NCBI GenBank assembly: GCA_027484575.1
Contig: JAIXSQ010000011.1
Location: 1-64,000, forward strand
Direction: 5' to 3'
DNA: 64,000 nucleotides
Source of the DNA: Comamonadaceae bacterium
Lineage (GTDB): Bacteria; Pseudomonadota; Gammaproteobacteria; Burkholderiales; Burkholderiaceae_C
The translations under genes were made by a program, and so were the position numbers. The notes under the pieces were generated by a model, which saw nothing but the letters and a program-made list of their open reading frames with translations, had not been told where the DNA came from and ran no database searches. Shown piece after piece: positions 10,853-19,838 of the stretch (positions are counted from its first letter, which is position 1; each line of letters begins with the position of its first letter).

Positions 10853-11401
10853 TCAGCGCTTGGCCTTGGCGGTGGTGGCCTTGGTGGCGTTCACCGCGGT
10901 GCTGGCGACGGCGTTGAAGTTGGCCTCGGCCACTTCGGAAGCCTGCTTGACAGCCTTCTGCACCGATTCCAGGGCGTTGTTGCCGGCAGCCACGGCGCTC
11001 TTGAACACGGCCACGGCGGTCTCGGAACCGGCGGGCGCGTTCTTGGCGGCGTTGTCGACCACGGCCATGAACTTCTTCTGCAGGTCGGCGGCCTGCGACT
11101 CGAAGGCCTTGCCGAACTCGGAGCCGGTGCCCGAGGCGATGTCGTACAGGTGGCGGCTGTAGGCCGAGGTCTTCTCGGCCAGCGGCTGCATCAGGCTGGC
11201 CTGCAGGGCCAGCAGTTCCTGGGCGTCCTTGACGCTCAGCATCGACTGGGTGGTGCCGGCGGCTTCCGCCAGGGCGGCCTTGGAAGCGGTGAGGTTCAGC
11301 TCGACCAGCTTCTCGACGCCTTCGAAGGCCTTGGTGGTCAGGCCGAAGAGGGTCTCGACGGCGGCTTTTTGCGAGGCGACGATTTGTTCGGGGGTCAGCA
11401 T
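10853..11401 (-). CDS. phaP: Phasin, PHA granule-associated protein
   Basis: A 182-residue helical, Ala-rich protein that coats polyhydroxyalkanoate granules. The start [37 protein letters not shown] matches the Phasin_2 family, and AGGAG lies seven bases upstream. There is no signal peptide. The C-terminus is Ala/Lys-rich. Its presence implies that the organism stores PHA, although the synthase genes are not in the window. An inverted repeat 59 bases upstream is a candidate for the phasin repressor PhaR. Confidence 0.95.
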   Translation of the reverse strand: MLTPEQIVASQKAAVETLFGLTTKAFEGVEKLVELNLTASKAALAEAAGTTQSMLSVKDAQELLALQASLMQPLAEKTSAYSRHLYDIASGTGSEFGKAFESQAADLQKKFMAVVDNAAKNAPAGSETAVAVFKSAVAAGNNALESVQKAVKQASEVAEANFNAVASTAVNATKATTAKAKR

Positions 11402-11459
11402 GCGATTGCTCCTGGAAGGTGAGGGTGGGACAACTCGCTGCTCTGACCGGCCGGGCCGA

Positions 11460-11474
11460 TGTTGCAGTGCAGCA
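11460..11474. promoter_or_regulatory. Inverted repeat upstream of phasin, candidate PhaR operator
   Basis: TGTTGCAGTGCAGCA is a 7-1-7 inverted repeat (one mismatch) built on TGCA steps and positioned in the phasin leader/promoter region. PhaR repressors are known to recognise TGC/GCA-rich sites in front of phasin genes; the assignment here is inference. Confidence 0.4.
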
Positions 11475-11582
11475 TGGAATGGATTGTAAGGACGACTGGC
11501 GGCATTGCAAGCACTTTTTTGTGCGGTGCACAAAACTAGAGGCGCGGGCCCAGGAACCGGGGCGCCGGGACAATCGGCGGCC

Positions 11583-12509
11583 ATGCAGGTCTATTACGCG
11601 ACCCAGTTCGTGCTGCCACTGCCGCCCGGCCACCGGTTCCCCATGGCCAAGTACCAGTTGCTGCGCGACCGGCTCGCCGCCGAGCTGCCGGCCGTGCGGC
11701 TGGGCCAGGCCCTGCCGGCCACCGACGGCGAGCTCGCGCTGGCCCACGATCCCCATTACATCCAGGGCATCGCCGACGGCACCGTCGACCCCCTGATCCT
11801 GCGCGAGATCGGCTTTCCCTGGAGTCCCGCCATGGCCGAGCGGGCCCGCCGCTCGGTCGGGGCCACGATCTCGGCCTGCCGTTCGGCCTTCGCCGACGGT
11901 GTCGCGGCCAACATCGCCGGCGGCACCCACCATGCCAGCGCCGACCGCGGCGGCGGGTTCTGCGTGTTCAACGACGCCGCCGTCGCCGCCCGCCTGATGC
12001 AGGCCGAGCAACTGCGCCAAGGGCGCCGCCTGCGCGTGGCCGTCGTCGACCTGGACGTGCACCAGGGCAATGGCACCGCGAAGATCTTCCGCGGCGATCC
12101 CAGCGTGTTCACCCTGTCGCTGCACGGCCAGAAGAACTTCCCCTTCCGCAAGGAGGCGTCGGACTTGGACATCGACCTGCCCGACGGCTGCGGCGACGCC
12201 GAGTACCTTGAGGCGCTGGAGCAGGCGCTCGACACGCTCGAGCGCCGCTTCGATCCCGGCCTGGTGATCTACCTGGCCGGCGCCGACCCGCACGAGGGCG
12301 ACCGGCTGGGCCGGCTCAAGCTCAGCTGGGACGGCCTGGAGGCGCGAGACCGCCGGGTGTTCGACTGGGCCTGGCAGCGCGGCGTGCCGCTGGCCTTCGC
12401 GATGGCGGGGGGCTACGGCAAGCGGCTGGAGGACACCGTGCAGGCCCAGGTCAACACCTTCGGCGTCGCCGTGCAGTACTGGCAGCGCTGGCAGAATCGC
12501 CGCCGATGA
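11583..12509 (+). CDS. Histone-deacetylase-superfamily amidohydrolase
   Basis: A 308-residue zinc hydrolase of the arginase/deacetylase fold. The active-site elements are visible: [21 protein letters not shown] with the paired histidines and [11 protein letters not shown] with metal-binding Asp and His. Near the end, [19 protein letters not shown] supplies the third acidic ligand. Bacterial members deacetylate small acetylated amines or acetyl-lysine; the true substrate cannot be deduced. No strong ribosome site precedes the ATG. Its last four bases overlap the thioesterase start (ATGA), so the two are translationally coupled. Confidence 0.9.
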   Translation: MQVYYATQFVLPLPPGHRFPMAKYQLLRDRLAAELPAVRLGQALPATDGELALAHDPHYIQGIADGTVDPLILREIGFPWSPAMAERARRSVGATISACRSAFADGVAANIAGGTHHASADRGGGFCVFNDAAVAARLMQAEQLRQGRRLRVAVVDLDVHQGNGTAKIFRGDPSVFTLSLHGQKNFPFRKEASDLDIDLPDGCGDAEYLEALEQALDTLERRFDPGLVIYLAGADPHEGDRLGRLKLSWDGLEARDRRVFDWAWQRGVPLAFAMAGGYGKRLEDTVQAQVNTFGVAVQYWQRWQNRRR

Positions 12510-12952
12510 GCGACATACCGGCCGCCAAGCCCCAGCCCGAGCCGCGCAGCGCCTACAAGGCCTGGCGCAGCATCACCACCCGCTGGGCCGACAACGACGT
12601 CTACGGCCACGTCAACAACGTCGTCTACTACGGCTGGTTCGACACCGCCGTGAACGCCCACCTGATCGAGCGCGGCGCCCTGGACATCCATGGCGGCGGG
12701 GTGATCGGCCTGGTGGTCGAGACGCAGTGCAACTACTTCGCGCCGCTGGCGTTCCCCGAACAGGTCGAGGCCGGCATCCGCGTGGCCCGCCTGGGCAGCT
12801 CCAGCGTGCGCTACGAGGTCGGCCTGTTCGCGGCCGGCGCCCCCACCACGGCCGCGCGCGGCCATTTCGTCCACGTCTACGTCGACCGCGCCACCCGACG
12901 CCCGGTGCCGCTGCCCGACACCTTGCGCCGCGTGCTGCAGGAGTTGCAATGA
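12506..12952 (+). CDS. 4-hydroxybenzoyl-CoA-thioesterase-family acyl-CoA thioesterase
   Basis: A 148-residue hot-dog-fold thioesterase. The family signature [23 protein letters not shown] appears near residue 25 with the catalytic Asp in NDVYGHVNN. It would hydrolyse an acyl-CoA to acid and CoA. It overlaps the deacetylase upstream and the nitroreductase downstream by four bases each (ATGA), so the three form a tight operon. The substrate is unknown. Confidence 0.9.
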   Translation: MSDIPAAKPQPEPRSAYKAWRSITTRWADNDVYGHVNNVVYYGWFDTAVNAHLIERGALDIHGGGVIGLVVETQCNYFAPLAFPEQVEAGIRVARLGSSSVRYEVGLFAAGAPTTAARGHFVHVYVDRATRRPVPLPDTLRRVLQELQ

Positions 12953-13668
12953 GCCAGGTCTCCACCCGCATCCAGGACCCCGCCAGCGTGGCGGCCGCCA
13001 TCGAGAGCCGCTTCTCGGCCCGCGCCTTCCTGCCCACGCCCGTGCCGCGCGCCACCGTCGAGCGCCTGCTCGCCCTGGCCGCGCGCGCACCGTCGGGCAC
13101 GAACACCCAGCCCTGGAAGGTCTACGTGCTGCAGGGCGCCGCGCGCGACGGCCTGGTCGACAAGGTCTGCGCCGCCCACGACGCGATCCGCGCCGACCCC
13201 GGTCTCGCTGCCGAGTACCGGGAGGAGTACGACTACTACCCGCAGCAGTGGGTCTCGCCCTACATCGACCGCCGGCGCGAGAACGGCTGGAGCCTGTACG
13301 GCCTGCTGGGCATCGGCAAGGGCGACAAGGACCGGATGCATGCGCAGCACCAGCGCAACTTCCGCTTCTTCGATGCGCCCGTCGGGCTGATCTTCACCGT
13401 CGACAAGGTCATGGGCCGCGGCTCGCTCGTCGACTACGGCATGTTCCTGCAGACCCTGATGGTGGCGGCCCGTGCCGAGGGACTGCACACCTGTCCGCAG
13501 GCGGCCTGGAACGGTTTCGCCAGGATCATCCTGCCGCACGTGGGCGCAGGGCCCGACGAGATGCTGGTGTGCGGCATGGCGCTGGGCCATGCCGACGAGG
13601 CGGCCCTGGTCAACGGCTTCCACACGCCGCGCGAGCCGGTCGCCGCGTTCACCCGCTGGGTGGACTGA
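12949..13668 (+). CDS. Nitroreductase-family FMN oxidoreductase
   Basis: A 239-residue flavoprotein. [36 protein letters not shown] is the N-terminal FMN/phosphate-binding signature of NfsB/FRase-like nitroreductases. The segment [24 protein letters not shown] follows near residue 170. It probably reduces quinones or nitro compounds with NAD(P)H; the physiological substrate is not evident. It ends the three-gene run with the deacetylase and thioesterase. Confidence 0.9.
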   Translation: MSQVSTRIQDPASVAAAIESRFSARAFLPTPVPRATVERLLALAARAPSGTNTQPWKVYVLQGAARDGLVDKVCAAHDAIRADPGLAAEYREEYDYYPQQWVSPYIDRRRENGWSLYGLLGIGKGDKDRMHAQHQRNFRFFDAPVGLIFTVDKVMGRGSLVDYGMFLQTLMVAARAEGLHTCPQAAWNGFARIILPHVGAGPDEMLVCGMALGHADEAALVNGFHTPREPVAAFTRWVD

Positions 13669-13686
13669 CGCACGGGCCAAAAAGAA

Positions 13687-13718
13687 GGGCGCGGTGCCGG
13701 TGCCACGGCGCCGCGCCC
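13687..13718. terminator. Hairpin after the nitroreductase gene, possible terminator
   Basis: A 12-bp stem with one G-T pair (GGGCGCGGTGCC against GGCGCCGCGCCC) lies 18 bases past the nitroreductase stop. There is no T-run on the plus strand, only a short A-rich stretch before it. I see nothing else in the 280-base gap to the next gene. Confidence 0.4.
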
Positions 13719-13951
13719 CCTGCGCAAGGAGCCGGTCTGCCGCCCGGCCCGCCGCGACGGGCTGTCCAGGACCGCCGCTGCACGCAGCTTGGCGCCACCG
13801 CCGAGCCGGGCCGGTCGGACAGCCCGGGTGCCCGGGGTAGGAGCCGGACGACAGGCCGGCGCCCCCTGTGGCCCTGCTGGCTTCGTTATGCTCGCGCCGC
13901 CCGCGCCGTGCCCCGATGCCGGCACGCACGCCAACACACCGAGGAGTCTCC

Positions 13952-15361
13952 GTGAGCCACGCGCGACCAGTTGCCCTGGCGCTGGCCCTGCTGCTGCCGC
14001 AGCTCGCCCTGGCCGCCGACATCGACGGCCGCCAGCTCTCGCCCCTGTGGGGCGTGCCCTTCGCGGGCATCCTGCTGTCCGTCGCCTTGTGTCCGCTGCT
14101 GGCCCCCTCGGTGTGGCACCACCACGACGGCAAGATCACCGCTGCCTGGGCGGCAGCCTTCCTGCTGCCCTTCGCCGCCGTGTTCGGCCCGGCGGCGGCA
14201 GGCACGGCCTTCGTCCACGCGCTGCTGGCTGAGTACGTCCCCTTCGTGATCCTGCTGACCGCGCTCTTCACCGTGGCCGGCGGCATCTTCGTGCGCGGCA
14301 ACCTGCACGGCAGCCCGGGCACCAACACCGCCATCCTGGCCACCGGCGCGGTGCTGGCCAGCGTCATGGGAACCACCGGTGCGTCCATGCTGTTGATCCG
14401 GCCGCTCATCCGGGCCAACGACAGCCGCCGCCACAAGGCGCACGTCGTCGTGTTCTTCATCTTCATCGTCTCCAACGCCGGCGGCTCGCTGACCCCGCTG
14501 GGCGACCCGCCGCTGTTCCTGGGCTTCCTCAAGGGCGTCGACTTCTTCTGGACCGTCCAGCACATCTTTCCCGAGACGCTGTTCCTCGTCGGCGCGCTGC
14601 TGGGCGGCTTCTGGCTGCTCGATGCCTGGTACTGGCGGCGGCGCGAGGAGGCGCTGCCGGTCGACCCCACCCCCGACACCCGGGGCATCGGCTTCGCCGG
14701 CGCGCGCAACTTCTGGCTGCTCGCGTGCATCGTCGCGCTCGTCCTGGTGTCGGGCTTCTGGAAGCCCGGCGTCGCGTTCGAGGTGGCGGGCACCGAGGTC
14801 GGCCTGCCCGGCCTGCTGCGCGACCTCGGCCTCGTGGCAATCACCTTCGCGTCCCTGCGGCTGACCCCGCGCGCGGTGCACGAGGCCAACCAGTTCAGCT
14901 GGGCGCCGATGCAGGAGGTCGCCCGGCTGTTCGCCGGCATCTTCCTGACCATCATCCCCGTCATCGCGATGCTGCGCGCCGGTGTCGATGGACCGTTCGC
15001 CGCCGTGATCCGGGCGGTGACGCGCGCCGACGGCAGCCCCGATCCGGCGATGTACTTCTGGGCCGCCGGCGCGCTGTCGTCCTTCCTCGACAACGCCCCG
15101 ACCTACCTGGTGTTCTTCAACACCGCGGGGGGTGATCCCGCGGTGCTCATGACCACGCTCGCCCCCACCCTGGCGGCGATCTCGGCCGGCGCCGTCTTCA
15201 TGGGCGCCAACACCTACATCGGCAACGCGCCGAACCTGATGGTCAAGGCCATCGCCGAGGACCGCGGTGTCAGAATGCCCAGCTTCTTCGGCTACATGGC
15301 CTGGTCCGGCGCGGTGCTGCTGCCGCTGTTCGCCGCCATGACGCTGATCTGGTTCCGCTGA
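13952..15361 (+). CDS. Sodium:proton antiporter / ion transporter-superfamily membrane protein (NhaD/ArsB-like)
   Basis: A polytopic inner-membrane carrier of 469 residues. I chose the GTG at 13952 because GAGGAG lies five bases upstream and the next residues form a signal-like segment (ARPVALALALLLPQLALA). About ten further hydrophobic segments follow. The conserved ion-transporter-superfamily motifs GTTGASMLLIRP and SNAGGSLTPLGDPPLFLGFLKG match NhaD-type antiporters and their citrate-carrier relatives. A transported cation or acid cannot be fixed from sequence alone. It is a single gene after a 280-base gap. Confidence 0.8.
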   Translation: MSHARPVALALALLLPQLALAADIDGRQLSPLWGVPFAGILLSVALCPLLAPSVWHHHDGKITAAWAAAFLLPFAAVFGPAAAGTAFVHALLAEYVPFVILLTALFTVAGGIFVRGNLHGSPGTNTAILATGAVLASVMGTTGASMLLIRPLIRANDSRRHKAHVVVFFIFIVSNAGGSLTPLGDPPLFLGFLKGVDFFWTVQHIFPETLFLVGALLGGFWLLDAWYWRRREEALPVDPTPDTRGIGFAGARNFWLLACIVALVLVSGFWKPGVAFEVAGTEVGLPGLLRDLGLVAITFASLRLTPRAVHEANQFSWAPMQEVARLFAGIFLTIIPVIAMLRAGVDGPFAAVIRAVTRADGSPDPAMYFWAAGALSSFLDNAPTYLVFFNTAGGDPAVLMTTLAPTLAAISAGAVFMGANTYIGNAPNLMVKAIAEDRGVRMPSFFGYMAWSGAVLLPLFAAMTLIWFR

Positions 15362-15398
15362 AGCCATCCACACACGAGACGAGAGAGAGACAACAGCC

Positions 15399-16379
15399 AT
15401 GCCCAAACCCGCCATCCTGGTCGCCCGCGCCGTCTTCCCCGAGGTGATCGACAAGCTCGCGCAGCACTTCGAGGTCGAGCACAACCAGGCCGACGAGGCC
15501 TGGAGCCGCGAGCAGCTGCTCGCGAAGCTGCAGGGCAAGGCGGGGGCCTTCACCACCGGCGGCGAGCGCATCGACGCCGATCTGGTGCGTGCCTGCCCGC
15601 AGCTGAAGATCGTGGCCAACATGGCCGTGGGCTTCAACAACTTCGACCTGCCCGCGATGACCTCGGCCAAGGTGCTGGGCACCAACACGCCCGACGTGCT
15701 GACCGAGACCACGGCCGACTTCGGCTTCGCGCTGCTGATGGCCACGGCCCGCCGCGTGACCGAGAGCGAGCATTACCTGCGCGCCGGCAAGTGGACCAAG
15801 TGGTCGTTCGACATGTTCGCCGGGAGCGACGTGCACGGCGCCACGCTGGGCATCCTGGGCATGGGCCGCATCGGCCAGGGCATCGCGCGGCGCGGCGCGC
15901 ACGGCTTCGGCATGCGGGTGGTCTACCACAACCGCAGCCGGCTCGACGCGGCGACCGAGGCGGCCTGCGGGGCCAGCTATGTCTCGAAGGAGGAGCTGCT
16001 GCGGCAGGCCGACCACCTGGTGCTGGTGCTGCCGTACTCGGCCGCCTCGCACCACGCCATCGGCGCGGCCGAGCTGGCGCAGATGAAGCCCACGGCCACC
16101 CTGGTCAACATCGCGCGCGGCGGCATCGTCGACGACGCCGCACTGGCCCAGGCGCTGCGCGAGCGGCGCATCGCGGCCGCCGGCCTGGACGTGTTCGAAG
16201 GCGAGCCCAAGGTCCATCCCGACCTGCTGACGGTGCCCAACGTCGTGCTCACGCCGCACATCGCCAGCGCCACCGTGCCCACCCGCAAGGCCATGGCCCA
16301 CCTGGCGGCCGACAACCTGATCGGCTTCCTGGTGCACGGCAAGCCGCTGACCCCGCTGAACCCGGAGGTGCTGGCCTGA
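15399..16379 (+). CDS. D-2-hydroxyacid dehydrogenase (glyoxylate/hydroxypyruvate reductase type)
   Basis: A 326-residue NAD(P)-dependent oxidoreductase that would interconvert glyoxylate/hydroxypyruvate and glycolate/D-glycerate. The substrate domain has VGFNNFDLPA with catalytic Arg later in NIARGGIVDDAAL. The nucleotide-binding loop is GILGMGRIGQGIARRG. The Glu-His pair lies in GLDVFEGEPK and TPHIASAT. Its length and sequence fit the GhrB/2-ketogluconate reductase group. The stop codon is nearly joined to the rmuC start. Confidence 0.92.
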   Translation: MPKPAILVARAVFPEVIDKLAQHFEVEHNQADEAWSREQLLAKLQGKAGAFTTGGERIDADLVRACPQLKIVANMAVGFNNFDLPAMTSAKVLGTNTPDVLTETTADFGFALLMATARRVTESEHYLRAGKWTKWSFDMFAGSDVHGATLGILGMGRIGQGIARRGAHGFGMRVVYHNRSRLDAATEAACGASYVSKEELLRQADHLVLVLPYSAASHHAIGAAELAQMKPTATLVNIARGGIVDDAALAQALRERRIAAAGLDVFEGEPKVHPDLLTVPNVVLTPHIASATVPTRKAMAHLAADNLIGFLVHGKPLTPLNPEVLA

Positions 16380-16384
16380 CCGGC

Positions 16385-17743
16385 TTGCCCGGCTGGCTGC
16401 CCGCGGTGCTCGGCACCGGGGGCGTGTTGCTGCTGCTCGTGCTGGCGCTGCAGCTGGTGCTGCTGCTGCGCCGGCCGGCCGACGGCCGTGCCGAGCTGCT
16501 GGCCTCGGGCGAGCGGCTCGAGCGCGAACTGCGCGCCGAGATCGCCGCATCGGCCCGCGGCACCCGGCAGGAGGTCACCCACACGCTGGCGACCTTCCAG
16601 GACACCCTGCTGCGCCAGGCCGGGGAAGCCACCCGCACCCAGAATGCGCAGATCGATGCCTTCGCGCAGCAGCTGGCGCTGCTGCAGAAGACGCTGGGCG
16701 ACACGCTGGCCACCCAGCTGCAGGGGCTGTCCGAGGCCAACGCCCGCCGGCTGGCCGAGGTGCGTGCCACGCTCGAGGTGCAGCTGGCCAGCCTGCAGCA
16801 GGGCAACGCGGCCAAGCTCGACGAGATGCGTCGCACCGTCGACGAGAAGCTGCAGGCCACGCTGGAGACCCGGCTGGGCGAGAGCTTCCGCCAAGTGGCC
16901 GAGCGGCTGGAGCAGGTGCACAAGGGTCTGGGCGAGATGCAGGTGCTGGCCCAGGGCGTGGGCGACCTGCAGCGCGTGCTGGCCAACGTGAAGACCCGCG
17001 GCGTCTTCGGCGAGGTGCAGTTGCAGGCGCTGCTCGAGCAGGTGCTGGTGCCCGAGCAGTACGGCCGCCAGGTCGAGACGCGGCCGCACAGCAACCAGCG
17101 GGTGGACTTCGCGGTGCGCCTGCCGGGCCGGCTGGAGGGCGAGCCGGTGTGGCTGCCGATCGACGCCAAGTTCCCGCGCGAGGACTACGAGCGCCTGCTC
17201 GAGGCCCAGGACCGGGCCGATCCGGCCGCCGCCGATGCCGCCTCGCGCGCCCTGGAGCAGCGCATCCGCCAGGAGGCCCGCTCCATTGCCGAGTGCTACC
17301 TGTGCCCGCCGCACACCACCGATTTCGCGGTGCTGTTCCTGCCGGTCGAGAGCCTCTACGCCGAGGTGCTGCGCCGCCCCGGCCTGGTGGACCAGCTGCA
17401 ACGCGACCACCGCGTCACGCTGGCCGGGCCCACGACCTTGCTGGCCATGCTCAACAGCCTGCAGATGGGGTTCCGTACGCTGGCGCTGGAACGCCAGGCC
17501 TCCGAGGTGTGGAAGGTGCTCGGCGCGGTCAAGACGGAGTTCGAGCGCTACGGCACCTGGGTCGAGCGGGTGCGCGAGCAGGTGCGCAAGGCCGCCGAGA
17601 CGCTGGACAACGCGACCACCCGCACCAACCAGATGCGGCGCGCGCTCAAGGGCGTCGAGTCGCTGCCCGAAGCGCAGGCCCAGGCGCTGCTGCCGGAGGC
17701 CCCGGGCACGCCGGACGCCCCGGCCCAGGGTCCCCTGCCGTGA
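16385..17743 (+). CDS. rmuC: DNA recombination protein RmuC
   Basis: A 452-residue protein with one N-terminal membrane anchor (AVLGTGGVLLLLVLALQLVLLL), a long coiled coil (~35-220) and the RmuC core, a restriction-endonuclease-like fold with WLPIDAKFPREDYERLLEA and VLFLPVESLYAEVL. RmuC limits inversion at short inverted repeats. There is no ATG. TTG at 16385 is chosen, while a CTG at 16376 overlaps the previous stop and stands seven bases after GGAGG (16364-16368), so the true start is uncertain. It overlaps the MFS gene by four bases. Confidence 0.88.
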   Translation: MPGWLPAVLGTGGVLLLLVLALQLVLLLRRPADGRAELLASGERLERELRAEIAASARGTRQEVTHTLATFQDTLLRQAGEATRTQNAQIDAFAQQLALLQKTLGDTLATQLQGLSEANARRLAEVRATLEVQLASLQQGNAAKLDEMRRTVDEKLQATLETRLGESFRQVAERLEQVHKGLGEMQVLAQGVGDLQRVLANVKTRGVFGEVQLQALLEQVLVPEQYGRQVETRPHSNQRVDFAVRLPGRLEGEPVWLPIDAKFPREDYERLLEAQDRADPAAADAASRALEQRIRQEARSIAECYLCPPHTTDFAVLFLPVESLYAEVLRRPGLVDQLQRDHRVTLAGPTTLLAMLNSLQMGFRTLALERQASEVWKVLGAVKTEFERYGTWVERVREQVRKAAETLDNATTRTNQMRRALKGVESLPEAQAQALLPEAPGTPDAPAQGPLP

Positions 17744-18906
17744 ACGGCGGCCGCGACCTGGCCCGGCTGGTGGGCAGCCAGGTGTGCCTGCACGCGGTGA
17801 TGGCCGGCATGCGCATGGCCGCGCCGCTGCTGGCGCTGCGCGAGGGCTACAGCGAGGCGGCCGTCGGCGTGCTGCTCGCGCTGTTCGCGCTCACGCAGGT
17901 GTTCCTGGCGCTGCCTGCCGGCCGCTACGCCGACCGGCACGGCCTCAAGCGCCCCTTCGCCATCGCGGTGGTGGCCGCCACGCTGGGCGCCACCCTGGCG
18001 GCGGCCTTCCCGGTGTTCGGCGTGCTGTGCGTGTCGGCCTTGCTGACCGGGGGTGCCGCCGGTTGCGCCGTGATCGCGCTGCAGCGCCACGTGGGCCGTG
18101 CGGCCGAGGGGCCGGCGCAGCTGCGCCAGGTGTTCTCGTGGCTGGCAATCGGGCCGGCCGTCTCCAACTTCCTCGGGCCGTTCTCGGCGGGGCTGGTCAT
18201 CGATGCGGCAGGCTTTCGCTGGGCCTTCGCGCTGCTGGCCGTGCTGCCGCTGCTCGGCTGGCTGGGCGTGCGCCACACGGCCGAACTGCCGCCGGCGCAG
18301 GTGCCGCCGGGCAGCCGCGCCGGCACCGCCTGGGACCTGCTGCGCGAGCCTGGCTTCCGGCGGCTGCTGCTGGTCAACTGGCTGCTGGCGTCGTGCTGGG
18401 ACGTGCACACCTTCGTCGTGCCGGTGCTCGGGCACGAGCGCGGCCTGTCGGCCTCGGTGATCGGCTCGGTGCTCGGGGCCTTCGCGATCGCCGCCACGGC
18501 CATCCGTGTGCTGCTGCCCGCGCTGGCGGCGAAGCTGCACGAGGCGGCGATCGTCGGCGCCTCGATGGCGGCGACCGCGGTGCTGTTCGGTGTCTACCCG
18601 CTGCTGCACGCGCCGCTGGCCATGGGCGCCTGCTCGGTGCTGCTGGGACTGGCGCTGGGCTCGGTGCAGCCGATGATCATGAGCATGCTGCACCAGACCA
18701 CGCCCGAGCACCGCCACGGCCAAGCGGTCGCCTTGCGGCTGATGGCGATCAACGCCTCCAGCGTGTCGATGCCGATGCTGTTCGGCGCCGTGGGTGCGGT
18801 GGTCGGCGTGGCGCCGGTGTTCTGGGCCGCCGCGCTGGCGGTGGGCGCCGGGACCCGGCTGGCCGCCGGGCTGCGGCAGCCCGCCGCCCCGCCTCAGAGT
18901 CCGTAG
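17740..18906 (+). CDS. Major facilitator superfamily transporter
   Basis: A 388-residue carrier with about twelve hydrophobic segments. The GTG start overlaps the rmuC stop (GTGA). The loop 2-3 motif AGRYADRHGLKRP is the classical MFS signature, which supports the fold. The substrate is unknown; general appearance fits drug or small-metabolite efflux. The last 13 bases overlap the convergent LOG-family gene. Confidence 0.85.
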   Translation: MNGGRDLARLVGSQVCLHAVMAGMRMAAPLLALREGYSEAAVGVLLALFALTQVFLALPAGRYADRHGLKRPFAIAVVAATLGATLAAAFPVFGVLCVSALLTGGAAGCAVIALQRHVGRAAEGPAQLRQVFSWLAIGPAVSNFLGPFSAGLVIDAAGFRWAFALLAVLPLLGWLGVRHTAELPPAQVPPGSRAGTAWDLLREPGFRRLLLVNWLLASCWDVHTFVVPVLGHERGLSASVIGSVLGAFAIAATAIRVLLPALAAKLHEAAIVGASMAATAVLFGVYPLLHAPLAMGACSVLLGLALGSVQPMIMSMLHQTTPEHRHGQAVALRLMAINASSVSMPMLFGAVGAVVGVAPVFWAAALAVGAGTRLAAGLRQPAAPPQSP

Positions 18907-19757
18907 AAGGTGCGGATGTGGTCCCAGGCCGCCTGGGGCTCGTCGGCGTAGCGGAACAGGTCCAGGTCGGCCGGCGAGACGACGCCCTCGTCGACGAGCG
19001 CCTCGAAGTTGATGACCTTCTTCCAGTACTCGGTGCCGAACAGCACGATGGGCACCTGCTTGGCCTTGCGCGTCTGCACCAGCGTGATCACCTCGAACAG
19101 CTCGTCGAGCGTGCCGAAGCCGCCGGGGAAGGCCACCAGGGCCTTGGCGCGCATCATGAAGTGCATCTTGCGCAGCGCGAAGTAGTGGAACTTGAAGGAC
19201 AGCGCGGGCGTCACGTACGGGTTGGCCGCTTCCTCCATGGGGAGCGCGATCGCCAGGCCCACGCTGATGCCGTTGCCCTCGTACGCCCCCCGGTTGGCCG
19301 CCTGCATGATGCCGGGGCCGCCGCCGGTGCACACGAACAGCATGTCGCGCGGCTCCTTGCCGGTGCTATACTCGGCCACCAGGCGGCCGAAGGCGCGCGC
19401 CTTCTCGTACCAGTGCGCATTGCGGGCCAGGGCCCGGGCACGGTGGATCACCTGCGGGTCGCCGCCGGCCTCGGCCGCGGCGAGCAGGGCGGCGGCTTCC
19501 TCCTCGCTGCGGAAGCGCGCGCTGCCGAAGACGACGACGGTGTTCTCGATGCCGTGGGCCTGCTGCTCCAGGTCGGGCTTGAGCAACTCCAGCTGGAAGC
19601 GGATGCCCCGCGTCTCGCGGCGCAGCAGGAACTCGGGATCGGCGAAGGCGAGCCGGCTGGCGTCGCGGTCCAGCGGCAGGCCGGTGTCGGAGTGGGCCTG
19701 CAGCGTGGCCCAGGCGTCGGCCAGGCGCTGGTCGTGGATGTTGCGGTTGGAAGACAT
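18894..19757 (-). CDS. LOG-family protein (TIGR00730 Rossmann fold)
   Basis: A 287-residue cytosolic protein with the lysine-decarboxylase-like motifs CTGGGPGIMQAANRGA and FPGGFGTLDELFE. These define the LOG family, whose characterised members hydrolyse nucleoside 5'-monophosphates (AMP or cytokinin ribotides) to base and ribose phosphate. The ~90-residue N-terminal extension ahead of VVVFGSARF marks the longer bacterial subgroup. A role in purine salvage is inference. It is convergent with the MFS gene. Confidence 0.85.
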   Translation of the reverse strand: MSSNRNIHDQRLADAWATLQAHSDTGLPLDRDASRLAFADPEFLLRRETRGIRFQLELLKPDLEQQAHGIENTVVVFGSARFRSEEEAAALLAAAEAGGDPQVIHRARALARNAHWYEKARAFGRLVAEYSTGKEPRDMLFVCTGGGPGIMQAANRGAYEGNGISVGLAIALPMEEAANPYVTPALSFKFHYFALRKMHFMMRAKALVAFPGGFGTLDELFEVITLVQTRKAKQVPIVLFGTEYWKKVINFEALVDEGVVSPADLDLFRYADEPQAAWDHIRTFYGL

Positions 19758-19838
19758 ACCCGGCCATTCTGACGCGCCCGCCACCTCATCCGACGGTATG
19801 CTCCGCGGCGCTAGAGAACAACGACGGGGGACGACCGG

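Noticed and set aside
13687..13718. Riboswitch or small RNA in the 13.7-13.95 kb gap.
   Set aside because: Only a simple GC-rich hairpin is seen; no aptamer-like conserved core, promoter or downstream expression platform could be identified.
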